A stretch of DNA of 64,000 nt from Streptomyces sp. NBC_01306 (GTDB lineage: Bacteria; Actinomycetota; Actinomycetes; Streptomycetales; Streptomycetaceae). Shown here in pieces: positions 41,289-48,796 of the stretch (the stretch's first letter is position 1; each line of letters opens with the position of its first letter). Where the stretch lies: positions 5,461,001-5,525,000 of the forward strand of contig NZ_JAPEPC010000001.1 in the NCBI RefSeq assembly GCF_026340465.1. The letters are read 5' to 3'. A program made the position numbers and the translations under genes. The notes beneath the pieces were generated by a model. The model had not been told where the DNA came from and did not search any database. It saw only the letters and a program-made list of their open reading frames with translations.

Positions 41289-41466
41289 TGAGGGCTCCTC
41301 ACGGCGGACATGGGCTGCGGGTGTGCAGCCGGCTGTTTGCCATGGTCCGCCCTGCGGGGCCCGCGCGCTGTGCACCGATCGGGTGGTTCACCCACCGTGG
41401 CCGTGGGCGCGTCCGCCGGGCGCGCCCGGTGCCGGTACGGAGCGCCACATCACGCGGATACCGAGA

Positions 41467-41478
41467 CGATACGTATCG
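41467..41478. promoter_or_regulatory. Palindromic operator before the TetR gene
   Basis: CGATACGTATCG is a perfect 12-bp palindrome located 14 bp before the -10-like TAGATT (41492-41497) of the TetR gene, so autorepression is likely. The half-site CGATAC recurs in the operator at 61873-61901. Confidence 0.75.
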
Positions 41479-41504
41479 GATCCGCCGATGTTAGATTCCC
41501 CTCC

Positions 41505-42191
41505 ATGGCCGACTCCCCGTCCCCCGCAGCGAAGCCGCCCGCCGGACACCAGCCCGGAGACCCGCCCGCCGCCGTGCCCACGAGGGCTCCGGACGCCACC
41601 CGCCGCAGCGAACGCTCACGCCGGGCGATCCTCGACGCGGCGCTCTCCCTGGTCTCGGAGGCCGGCTACAACAAGCTGACCATCGAGGCCATCGCTGCCC
41701 GGGCCGGAGTGGGGAAGCAGACGATCTACCGCTGGTGGCCCTCGAAGGCGGCCGTTCTGCTCGACGCGTCCCTCGCCCTCGCCGGGGACGCCGAGACCGA
41801 GGGCGCGTGGAGCGGCTTCCCCGACACCGGGGACATCGCGGCCGACCTCAAGCATGTGCTGCGGCTCACCGTCGACCAGTTCAACGACGAGAAGTACGAG
41901 GCGTCCACCCGCGCCCTGACGGCGGCCGGGTGCACCGATCCGGAACTCGGCAGGCGCTTCACCCGCGAGCTGCTCGAACCGGCCCTCGGGCTGTACGAGG
42001 AGCGGCTGCGGTCCGCCGTCGCCGCCGGGCAGATCGGCGCGGACGTGGACATCCGGATCGCCGTGGAGATGCTGGTCGGGCCGCTCACCCACCGCTGGCT
42101 CCAGCGCACCAATCCGCTCACCCACGCCTTCGCCGATACCTGTGTGGACCAGGTACTCCGCGGCATCGGGGCCCGCCCGGACGGTGGCTGA
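41505..42191 (+). CDS. TetR/AcrR-family transcriptional regulator
   Basis: The protein is 228 aa. The DNA-binding domain (about residues 40-90) reads RRAILDAALSLVSEAGYNKLTIEAIAARAGVGKQTIYRWWPSKAAVLLDA; the C-terminal part is the all-helical ligand and dimer domain (TetR_C like, VDQFNDEKYEASTRALTAAG). The ATG at 41505 is 7 nt after a TAGATT -10-like box with no RBS, consistent with leaderless mRNA. It is divergent from dimethylargininase, which may be its target; the ligand is unknown. Confidence 0.9.
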   Translation: MADSPSPAAKPPAGHQPGDPPAAVPTRAPDATRRSERSRRAILDAALSLVSEAGYNKLTIEAIAARAGVGKQTIYRWWPSKAAVLLDASLALAGDAETEGAWSGFPDTGDIAADLKHVLRLTVDQFNDEKYEASTRALTAAGCTDPELGRRFTRELLEPALGLYEERLRSAVAAGQIGADVDIRIAVEMLVGPLTHRWLQRTNPLTHAFADTCVDQVLRGIGARPDGG

Positions 42192-42290
42192 ACCACCCCG
42201 GCCGGTAAGTGTGGTCACCCGGGGCGCAGGATGGTGGCAGCATGGAGGGTCCGTGGAGCAGGCAGCGGCAGCGGTGAGGTGAGGGGATAG

Positions 42291-43019
42291 ATGGGAACAG
42301 AGTTCGGCCGAGACCGTGGCCCGGCGAGCAGGATGACCCAGTGGCTGCGCCGCCGCCCCAGACAGTCCCCTGACGACAACCTCACCCGCGAGAAGCTCTT
42401 CGTCGCCGCCGCCGAAGCCGGGCTGCCCCTCTCGCCTGCCGCGCACCCCGTCGGGTACCGGTGTTCCTGCGACCGGGTGGGCTGTCCCACCCCGGCCAGG
42501 CACCCGCTCTCCTTCGCCTGGCAGACGCAGTCCACGACCGACCGCGCCCAGGTCGAGCGCTGGGTCCGCAACCAGCCCGAGGCCAACTTCATCACCGCGA
42601 CCGGCATGGTCCTCGACGTCCTGGACGTGCCGCTCGACGCGGGGCGCAGCGCGCTGGAGCGGCTGCTCGCCGACGGGATCCAGGTGGGACCCGTCGCCCA
42701 GTCGGGCATCGACCGGATGCTCTTCTTCACCGCCACCCGTGGTACGCCCGAGGACGAGGACGAGTGGTGGCCGTGTGAGCTGGACTGCCACCCCGAGACG
42801 ATGGACGAGCACCCGGGGCTGCGCTGGCACTGCCGCGGCAGCTATGTGCTCGTACCGCCCGCCCGGCTGCCCGGTGAGGCGAGTGTGGACTGGGTACGTG
42901 GACTCGAACATCCGCTGCCCGACCCGCTGACCCTCCTGGAGACGCTCACCGACGCCTGCGCGCGCCATGCCGACGGCGACCAGGACGCCCACGCGGTGGC
43001 CTGGCCACTCGGCCGCTGA
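42291..43019 (+). CDS. Bifunctional DNA primase/polymerase-like protein
   Basis: This 242-aa protein resembles the N-terminal Prim-Pol domain (PF09250 type) common as stand-alone copies in Streptomyces. It has the Cys-rich loop CSCDRVGCPTPARHPL, WVRNQPEANFITATGMVLDVLDVPLDAG (acidic metal-binding region) and WHCRGSYVLVPPARLP. The usual DxD is represented by LDVLDVPLD, so polymerase activity is uncertain. A strong GGTGAGGGG site precedes the ATG. It stands alone with a bidirectional terminator behind it. Confidence 0.8.
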   Translation: MGTEFGRDRGPASRMTQWLRRRPRQSPDDNLTREKLFVAAAEAGLPLSPAAHPVGYRCSCDRVGCPTPARHPLSFAWQTQSTTDRAQVERWVRNQPEANFITATGMVLDVLDVPLDAGRSALERLLADGIQVGPVAQSGIDRMLFFTATRGTPEDEDEWWPCELDCHPETMDEHPGLRWHCRGSYVLVPPARLPGEASVDWVRGLEHPLPDPLTLLETLTDACARHADGDQDAHAVAWPLGR

Positions 43020-43080
43020 TCCGGACGAGAGGCCCTGGCCCGGCCGGACCCGTGAAGCCGTACCGTGCCGCACCCGGACA

Positions 43081-43105
43081 CGCGTACGCGGTGTACGCGT
43101 ACGCG
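43081..43105. terminator. Bidirectional terminator between the primase-like and lipoprotein genes
   Basis: CGCGTACGCG-GTGTA-CGCGTACGCG is a perfect 10-5-10 hairpin between convergent stops at 43019 and 43113. Confidence 0.8.
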
Positions 43106-43112
43106 CCGGACG

Positions 43113-44093
43113 TTACGACCCCTTCGCCGCCGTCAGTCCGGCCAGCCGGTTGAGGATCGTGACCTGCCCCTTCGCCGGGACCAGCGCCACCTGGCTGGAG
43201 ACGCGTTCCTTGGTGACGGTGCTCGTCGCGTCACCGGTCATCAGCGCCTTCACATCCGCGGGCACCGTCAGATGCAGACCCTTCGCGGCGGTCTGCTGCT
43301 CGTAGTGCCGGGTGGAGAAGAAGACCAGCGCCCCGCCGCCCCGGATGGCAAGACCCAGCGGCCGGTAGTCGCCGTCGGTGAGCGACCGGTCGACGTACTG
43401 CGTGGAGAGCCCCGGCAGATTCGCGTTCTTCGCCCGTGTCTCGCGCCAGACGGTGGTGTCGTTGCCGGGGGCGAAGTGGTCCGGGCTCCCGCTCTTGAGA
43501 TACCCGGCGTACTCGCCGCTGAGCTTCTCCGGAGCCACCGCGAGCGAGGGGTCGGCCGGTTCGGCGGGCTCCGCCCAGCCATCCTTGTCCATGGCGAAGT
43601 CGGGGACCGCCGATGAGCGGAGGACCGAGAGATAGGCGGCCTTCCACGGCTGGTCGGCCGCGTCCCGTACGAACACCACGAGCCAGCGGGTGTCCAGCCT
43701 GCCGCCGCCGTCCTGGTCCTGGTTGGAGTCCGTGTTCGCGACGAACCACCGCGGCCAGCCGGCCTTCTTCGGGATGACGAACTTTGCGTCGGTGAGCTTC
43801 AGGTCCGAGTGGTGCGCGTTGCCGGCCGGAGTGGTGACGTGCCGCGCCTTCAGCCCCGCCTGGTGGATGGCCCCGAGCGGCCCGGTGACCCGGCCCGCGT
43901 CGAGAGCCGGGTCGTACGCCTTGTCCGCCTTGTTGTACGCGACGGTGAAGGCGGCGAGTGCCTGCGCCGCCTCAGCCTTCGTCGCTGACGGTACGACCTC
44001 CAGCTCGCCGTGCACCGTCATGCACCCGCTCGCCGTCAGCGACATCGCCGCCGTCGTCGCGAGCCCCGCTGCCAGCCGCCCCAGCCTGCCCAT
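43113..44093 (-). CDS. Secreted lipoprotein of unknown function, fourth gene of the efe operon
   Basis: The protein is 326 aa. The signal peptide ends in the lipobox TASGC, with Cys at about residue 24. The rest is an alpha/beta extracellular domain with no family I can name (EAAQALAAFTVAYNKADKAYD, RWLVVFVRDAADQPWKAAYLSV, LVFFSTRHYEQQTAAKGL, TVTKERVSSQVALVPAKG). It looks like actinobacterial lipoproteins of unknown role. The ATG at 44093 has AGAAGG upstream and lies inside efeU: the genes overlap by 122 bp in different frames. Co-transcription with efeO-efeB-efeU suggests iron-regulated expression; a part in iron uptake is only inferred. Confidence 0.75.
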   Translation of the reverse strand: MGRLGRLAAGLATTAAMSLTASGCMTVHGELEVVPSATKAEAAQALAAFTVAYNKADKAYDPALDAGRVTGPLGAIHQAGLKARHVTTPAGNAHHSDLKLTDAKFVIPKKAGWPRWFVANTDSNQDQDGGGRLDTRWLVVFVRDAADQPWKAAYLSVLRSSAVPDFAMDKDGWAEPAEPADPSLAVAPEKLSGEYAGYLKSGSPDHFAPGNDTTVWRETRAKNANLPGLSTQYVDRSLTDGDYRPLGLAIRGGGALVFFSTRHYEQQTAAKGLHLTVPADVKALMTGDATSTVTKERVSSQVALVPAKGQVTILNRLAGLTAAKGS

Positions 44094-44940
44094 GAGTTGC
44101 CTTCTGCTCCTGCGATCCCGCTGCCTTCGAGGACGTGGTGAACCCTACCGGGGCGAAGAAGAACACGAGCGTGGGGACCAGATACAGCACCCATACCGTT
44201 GCCTGGAGCACCGTCGGGTCGGGCTGGAAGTTGAACACGCCCTTCAGGAGCGTCCCGTACCAGCTGTCCGGCGGCACGGCCGAGCTGATGTCGAACGCCA
44301 GGCTCTGCAGACCGGGGACGAAGTCGGCCTCCTGCAAGTCATGGAAGCCGTACGCCAGCACACCCGCGGCCACGACCACCAGCATCCCGCCGGTCCAGGT
44401 GAAGAACTTCGACAGGTTGATACGGACCGCGCCCCGGTAGAAGAGCCACCCGAGCACGACGGCGCTCAGGATGCCGAGCAGGGCGCCGATCATCGGCCCC
44501 TGGGCGCCGTCGGTCGAGGTGTGCACCGAGGACCAGATGAACAGCGCGGTCTCCAGGCCCTCCCGGCCCACGGCCAGGAACGCCGTCGCGACCAGCGCGC
44601 CCGTCCCCATCTGCAGCGCGGTGTCGAGCTTGCCGTGGAGCTCGGTCCTGAGATGCCGGGCGGTGCGCCGCATCCAGAAGACCATCCAGGTCACCAGGCC
44701 CACGGCGACGATCGACAGGGAACCGCCAAGTGCCTCCTGGGCCTTGAACGTCAGCTCCTCCGAGCCGAATTCGAGCGCGAAGCCGAAGGCGAGCGCCACC
44801 AGGACCGCGGTGGAGATGCCGATCCACACCGGGCGCAGCGCGTCACGCCGCCCGGTCTTGACCAGATAGGCGATGAGGATGCACACGACCAGGCTCGCTT
44901 CGAGCCCCTCGCGCAGACCGATCAGATAGTTGCCGAACAC
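43972..44940 (-). CDS. efeU: Ferrous iron permease EfeU (FTR1 family)
   Basis: The protein is 322 aa with seven membrane helices. The two iron-binding REXXE motifs are LREGLEASL near the N-terminus and GREGLETAL in helix 4. It transports iron across the membrane, supplied by EfeO and the EfeB peroxidase. After the last helix (VLYLVPTLVFFFAPVGF) there is a ~45-residue polar tail that is read through the start region of the downstream lipoprotein gene; family members often end near here. The gene starts 95 bp after efeB. Iron control comes from the box upstream of efeO. Confidence 0.92.
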   Translation of the reverse strand: MFGNYLIGLREGLEASLVVCILIAYLVKTGRRDALRPVWIGISTAVLVALAFGFALEFGSEELTFKAQEALGGSLSIVAVGLVTWMVFWMRRTARHLRTELHGKLDTALQMGTGALVATAFLAVGREGLETALFIWSSVHTSTDGAQGPMIGALLGILSAVVLGWLFYRGAVRINLSKFFTWTGGMLVVVAAGVLAYGFHDLQEADFVPGLQSLAFDISSAVPPDSWYGTLLKGVFNFQPDPTVLQATVWVLYLVPTLVFFFAPVGFTTSSKAAGSQEQKATHGQAGAAGSGARDDGGDVADGERVHDGARRAGGRTVSDEG

Positions 44941-45034
44941 GTCGGGTCCTTTCTGGTTGCAGGAACCGGATTACGAGAACGACGGAAGGACGGAAGGACG
45001 GAAGGAGGATGAGGGAAAGGGGAGGCGTGGTGCG

Positions 45035-46345
45035 TCAGGTGAACAGCGCACGGCCCCACCAGTCGCTCTTGTCACGGACACCCGGCGGGACGGCGAAGTG
45101 CGCCGAACCCACGTGCTGGATGTACTCGTTGAGCGCGTCATGGCGGGCCAGACCGCGCTGGAGCGGGATGAATCCCTGCCGGGTGTCCTTCTGGTACGCC
45201 AGGAAGAACAGCCCCGCGTCCAGCCGCCCCAGACCGTCCGTGCCGTCGGTGAACGAGTAGCCGCGGCGCAGGATCCGGATCCCGTGGTTGCTGTCCGGAT
45301 GGGCGAGACGTACGTGCGAGGTCGGCAGCATCGCCTTCAGGAACGGCTCGTCGCGCTCCTTGGCCTTGCCGACCGGTGCGCCCTCGCCCTTGTCGCGGCC
45401 GAAGACGTCCTCCTGCTCCTGGAGCGAGGCGCGGTCCCAGGTCTCGATGTGCATCCGGATACGGCGGGCCACCAGATAGGAGCCGCCGGTCATCCAGGCC
45501 GCCCCGTCCTTCTCCACCGCCCACACATGCTGTTTCAGCGCGGCCGTGTCGGTGCCCGAGATGTTCCGGGTGCCGTCCTTGAAGCCCATCATGTTGCGCG
45601 GGGTCTGGGCGTCCGGGGTGGTCGAAGAGGTCTTGCCGAAACCCAGCTGCGACCAGCGGATCGCGATCTTCCCGAAGCCGATCCTGGCCAGGTTGCGGAT
45701 CGCGTGCACCGCGACCTGCGGGTCGTCCGCGCACGCCTGGATACACAAGTCCCCGCCGCTGCGCGTCGCTTCGAGGTTGTCACCGGGGAACTCCGGCAGA
45801 TCGACCAGCGCTTCGGGGCGCCGGCCCTCCAGGCCGAACCGCCCCTTCTCGAAGAGCCCGGGGCCGAAGCCCACCGTCAGCGTCAGCCGGGACGGCTTCA
45901 GACCGAGGGCCTCGCCGGTGTCGTCCGGAGGGGCCTCGGGGAGACCGCCGTACGCCCCGTCGCCCACGGTGTGCCCCTGCGTCATCAGGGCGGCCGCCGC
46001 CGTCCAGTCCTTGAGCAGCTGGATCAGCTCGGCCCGGTCGGTGGTCGTCACGTCGAACGAGGCGAAGTGCAGCCGGTCCTGGACCGCGGTGGCGATACCG
46101 GCCTGGTGCGCGCCGTGGAAGGGCACGGCCGCGCCGGACTCCGCCACCGGAGCGCTGTCGTCGCCGGTGCGCAGCGCGGCGACGGCGCCGCCCGCCGCCA
46201 CCGCCCCGATCGCGAGCCCGGCGCCGCCCCAGCCGATCAGGGAACGCCTGGAAGGGGAAGGGACGGCGGTCTCGTCAGCCGTACGGTGATCCGGCTTCTG
46301 CTGTCCGGAACCCTGCTGTCCGGCCGTCTTCTCCGTGTGGGTCAT
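45035..46345 (-). CDS. efeB: Tat-exported deferrochelatase/peroxidase EfeB (DyP type)
   Basis: This 436-aa heme peroxidase oxidises Fe(II) or releases iron from heme, as part of the EfeUOB acid/low-iron uptake system. The Tat signal is SRRSLIGWGGAGLAIGAVAAGG at about residues 32-55. The DyP motifs are GFKDGTRN (distal Asp), HVRLAHPDSNHGIRILRRGYSF (proximal His region) and GLFFLAYQKD. The ATG is immediately adjacent to the efeO stop. The length is normal for the family. Confidence 0.93.
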   Translation of the reverse strand: MTHTEKTAGQQGSGQQKPDHRTADETAVPSPSRRSLIGWGGAGLAIGAVAAGGAVAALRTGDDSAPVAESGAAVPFHGAHQAGIATAVQDRLHFASFDVTTTDRAELIQLLKDWTAAAALMTQGHTVGDGAYGGLPEAPPDDTGEALGLKPSRLTLTVGFGPGLFEKGRFGLEGRRPEALVDLPEFPGDNLEATRSGGDLCIQACADDPQVAVHAIRNLARIGFGKIAIRWSQLGFGKTSSTTPDAQTPRNMMGFKDGTRNISGTDTAALKQHVWAVEKDGAAWMTGGSYLVARRIRMHIETWDRASLQEQEDVFGRDKGEGAPVGKAKERDEPFLKAMLPTSHVRLAHPDSNHGIRILRRGYSFTDGTDGLGRLDAGLFFLAYQKDTRQGFIPLQRGLARHDALNEYIQHVGSAHFAVPPGVRDKSDWWGRALFT

Positions 46346-47491
46346 CTACTTGGCGACCACGGCCGCTGCGAGCTTCGACAGCGGCTCGGCCAGGGCGTTG
46401 ACGGCGTCCGACAGCTTCTTGCGGTCCGCCTCCGAGACCTTGTCGTACGACGTGAAGTCGTACGAGGTCCTGTCCTTGCGGTAGTGGTCGAGCAGCGAGT
46501 TCAGCGCGGCGAACTGCTTGTCCAGCTCCTTTGCCAGGGCCGGCTGGTTCTTCGACGCGACCGGCTTCAGCAGCTCGTACGCCTGCTGCGCGCCCTCGAC
46601 GTTCGCCTTGAAGTCGACCAGGTCGGTGTGGCTGTAGCGGTCCTCCTCACCGGTGATCTTCCCGGTGGCGACCTCGTCGAGCAGCTCCTTGGCGCCGTTG
46701 GCCATCGAGGTCGGGGTGATCGCCGCCGTGCCCACCCGCTTCTGCCAGTCGGCCAGGTCGGTGTCCAGCTCGTTCGCGAGGGACTTCTCGGTGGCGCCGG
46801 TCTTCCCGTCCTGCCAGAGCGACTTCTCCAGGCGGTGCCAGCCGGTCCACTTCTGGCCCTTCTCCAGGCCGTCCGCGCGGGTGTCGGTCTTCGGATCGAT
46901 GTCGCCGAACGACTCGGCGACCGGCTCGGTGCGCTCCCAGCCGATGCGCGAGGGGGCGTACGCCTTCTTGGCCGCTGCCAGGTCGCCCCTGCGGATGGCG
47001 TCCGTGAAGACCTTCACCTTCGGCAGCGTCTCGTCGGCCTGCTCCTGGGCGTACTTGCGGTACGCGGCGACCGCGGCGTCCAGCTTCGGGTCGCGCTTGA
47101 CGGCCTTGCCACCGGTGACGGTGACCTTCTGGCGGATGCCGTTGCCCTTCATCCCGGGCTTGCAGGCGATCTCGTACGAACCGGCCTTCACCTCGGCGGT
47201 CAGGTTCTGCTTCAGGCCGGGGCCTATGTTCTCGCGCTCCGCGACGATGCGGTCGTCCGGGAAGAGCAGATAGACCTCGGTGACCTTGGAGCCCTTGTTC
47301 TCCAGGGCGAACTGCACGTGTCCGGCCGGGAATTCGGTCGTGGACACCTTGCAGGAGGAGTCGCTCGCGGTGACGGAGACGACGCCGCTGCCGCCCGCCT
47401 TGGCATCGCTCTTCTCGGCGCAGCCCGTGACGGCGGTCAGAGCGGCCACCGCCGTGGCGGCGGTGACAACAGAGAGTCGGACGGGTCTCAT
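46346..47491 (-). CDS. efeO: Iron uptake lipoprotein EfeO (cupredoxin + M75 imelysin)
   Basis: The protein is 381 aa. The lipobox TGCAEK ends a signal of about 23 residues. The cupredoxin-like domain (about 35-125) contains CKVSTTEFPAGHVQFALENKG and EIACKPGMKGNG; the M75 peptidase-like domain (about 135-381) contains the metal motif GWHRLEKSLW (HxxE). It binds iron outside the membrane and passes it to EfeU. First gene of the operon efeO-efeB-efeU-lipoprotein. Iron-box-like sites start 30 bp upstream of the ATG. Confidence 0.93.
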   Translation of the reverse strand: MRPVRLSVVTAATAVAALTAVTGCAEKSDAKAGGSGVVSVTASDSSCKVSTTEFPAGHVQFALENKGSKVTEVYLLFPDDRIVAERENIGPGLKQNLTAEVKAGSYEIACKPGMKGNGIRQKVTVTGGKAVKRDPKLDAAVAAYRKYAQEQADETLPKVKVFTDAIRRGDLAAAKKAYAPSRIGWERTEPVAESFGDIDPKTDTRADGLEKGQKWTGWHRLEKSLWQDGKTGATEKSLANELDTDLADWQKRVGTAAITPTSMANGAKELLDEVATGKITGEEDRYSHTDLVDFKANVEGAQQAYELLKPVASKNQPALAKELDKQFAALNSLLDHYRKDRTSYDFTSYDKVSEADRKKLSDAVNALAEPLSKLAAAVVAK

Positions 47492-47520
47492 AGGGGCTCC
47501 GCGCTGGGTGAATGGTCGAG

Positions 47521-47554
47521 TGAGGCAGCCCTAACTTAACCGAGGCTTACCTCA
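47521..47554 (-). promoter_or_regulatory. Two overlapping iron-box-like sites upstream of efeO
   Basis: TGAGGCAGCCCTAACTTAA (47521-47539) and TTAACCGAGGCTTACCTCA (47536-47554) match the DmdR/IdeR consensus at about 12 and 13 of 19 positions by my count. The outer ends TGAGG and CCTCA are symmetric. They lie 30-63 bp upstream of the efeO ATG, in place for iron-dependent repression. Confidence 0.7.
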
Positions 47555-47818
47555 CCGATACCTGCCCGTGTTGTGATTCAGGTCTCATTTCTCCTGGGTC
47601 CGGTCCTGGCCGGTCACCGCCGCGGCTGGGCCGGCTGTTGCCCGATCGAGCCCGCCCCGCGCCGGTGCGGCGCCGCTCACTCCAACGGGCCGACTGGAGT
47701 GGCAGGTCCGCCCGGCTCTCGTAGCGTCGGAAGCGCGGCCTTCGCCGTGCCCGACTCCACTTCACTCAGTGATCTGCCCGAATCAGTGATCTGTTCGAAC
47801 TGCCGAAACGAGGCAACC
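47555..47818. other. Intergenic region between efeO and the UreF-like locus
   Basis: About 260 bp with no gene I can support. It holds the divergent promoters: iron sites next to efeO, and the 17-bp-period direct repeats at 47766-47793 next to the 41-codon ORF. Confidence 0.6.
47766..47793 (+). repeat. Direct repeats TCAGTGATCTG before the urease accessory locus
   Basis: TCAGTGATCTG occurs at 47766-47776 and 47783-47793, a 17-bp period. The first copy also forms the palindrome TCACT-C-AGTGA. It lies 26-53 bp before the ATG at 47819, so it may be a regulator site. Confidence 0.65.
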
Positions 47819-47944
47819 ATGGCCGGCCAGCCGGTGTACCCGTACGGAGATGACCCCCCGGTCGTCCCACGTGCCGACGGTCCGCTCGGAGCCGAATCGG
47901 GGCGCCGCGTGCCGTGCTGCCCGCCCTGCCCCCGCGTCCGGTGA
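47819..47944 (+). CDS. 41-residue protein coupled to the UreF-like gene
   Basis: The ATG at 47819 follows GAGG and opens a 41-codon frame, MAGQPVYPYGDDPPVVP to VPCCPPCPRVR, whose TGA overlaps the next gene's GTG (GTGA). The C-terminus has a CCxxC cluster that could bind nickel or zinc, of interest beside urease metallochaperones. I do not recognise the protein. It could be a real small protein, a degraded gene or a translated leader. Confidence 0.5.
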   Translation: MAGQPVYPYGDDPPVVPRADGPLGAESGRRVPCCPPCPRVR

Positions 47945-48654
47945 CGCCCGCAGACCCGGTCGTCCCGGGCCCGTACGCTTCCCTGCTGGTCAGCCTGCAA
48001 CTGGCGGACCCCGAGTTCCCGGGCGGCGGGTGCAACCCCGCCTACGAGTGGGACTGCCTGGTCCAGCCGCACCGGGTGGACCGGGCCGGCCTGGAGCCCC
48101 TGCTCCACGCCCTGCTGCGCCGTGGCGTCGGCCCGTCCGACGCGACGGCCCTCGCCCTCGCCCACGTCGCCGCTTCGGAGGGCTGCTGGGGTGAGGTGGC
48201 CGAGATCGACGAACGGCTGCACGCCACCAAGCTCGGCCGGGAGCAGCGGGCGGCAGCGACCCGGACCGGCCGGCGGATGCTCGACCTGGGCCGTGCCGTG
48301 TTCCCCAGCGAGGCCGTGGAGGAGTTCGCCGCCCTGGTCGCGCGCAGGGAGGCACCCGGCAGCCGGGCCGTGGTCTCCGCGGTCATCCAGGCCGGTGCGG
48401 GCGTACCGCGCCAACAGGCCGTGGCCGCGGACCTGTTCGCGTTCTGCGCCGCCTTCGCCGACGCGGCCCGGCGGACGGGCGCGGCCGACCACGGCGCCGC
48501 GCAACTGCTGCTGCGCGCGGCGGTCCCGGTGATCGGGGAAGTGACGGCGGACGCCCTCTGCCGTGAACTCGCCGATCTGGGTGGCTGTGTGCCCGCGGCC
48601 GAAGCCCTGTCGGGGCTCCCCGGCCGTGCGCCGGCGCCGGCGTCCGCCGGCTGA
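47941..48654 (+). CDS. ureF: UreF-like urease accessory protein
   Basis: This 237-aa all-helical protein has UreF features: SLLVSLQLADPEFPGGGCNPAYEWD in place of the usual LLQLADSAFPTGGF, followed by LHALLRRGVGPSDATALALAHVAA, DERLHATKLGREQRAAATRTGRRMLDL (the D..l.a.k...e.R..s...Gr..l motif) and C-terminal helices DHGAAQLLLRAAVPVIGEV. UreF activates nickel insertion into urease with UreD and UreG. The GTG start at 47941 is coupled to the 41-codon ORF; another GTG at 47914 is possible. No urease subunit gene is nearby, so its client is unknown. Divergence at the first motif makes the assignment less than certain. Confidence 0.72.
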   Translation: MTPADPVVPGPYASLLVSLQLADPEFPGGGCNPAYEWDCLVQPHRVDRAGLEPLLHALLRRGVGPSDATALALAHVAASEGCWGEVAEIDERLHATKLGREQRAAATRTGRRMLDLGRAVFPSEAVEEFAALVARREAPGSRAVVSAVIQAGAGVPRQQAVAADLFAFCAAFADAARRTGAADHGAAQLLLRAAVPVIGEVTADALCRELADLGGCVPAAEALSGLPGRAPAPASAG

Positions 48655-48714
48655 TCCGGTACGCAGCGCACGACCTGCCGGCCCACCGGCCGCCAGAGAC
48701 CGGAAGGAATCACC

Positions 48715-48795
48715 ATGAACGACAGGGTGTTGCGTGCGGTCCGCTGCCACGCCGGACTCTCTTTGCCAGGTGTCCTGCACGGGGCGGTGGTCTGA
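48715..48795 (+). CDS. Possible 26-residue micro-ORF between UreF- and UreD-like genes
   Basis: The ATG at 48715 has a strong GGAAGGA site and opens a 26-codon frame (MNDRVLRAVRCHAGLSLPGV...) ending at TGA 48793-48795, one nucleotide before the UreD-like ATG. It sits where ureG is often found, but nothing in it resembles UreG's P-loop GTPase. It could be a small protein, a coupling leader, or the scar of a deletion. Confidence 0.45.
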   Translation: MNDRVLRAVRCHAGLSLPGVLHGAVV

Positions 48796-48796
48796 C

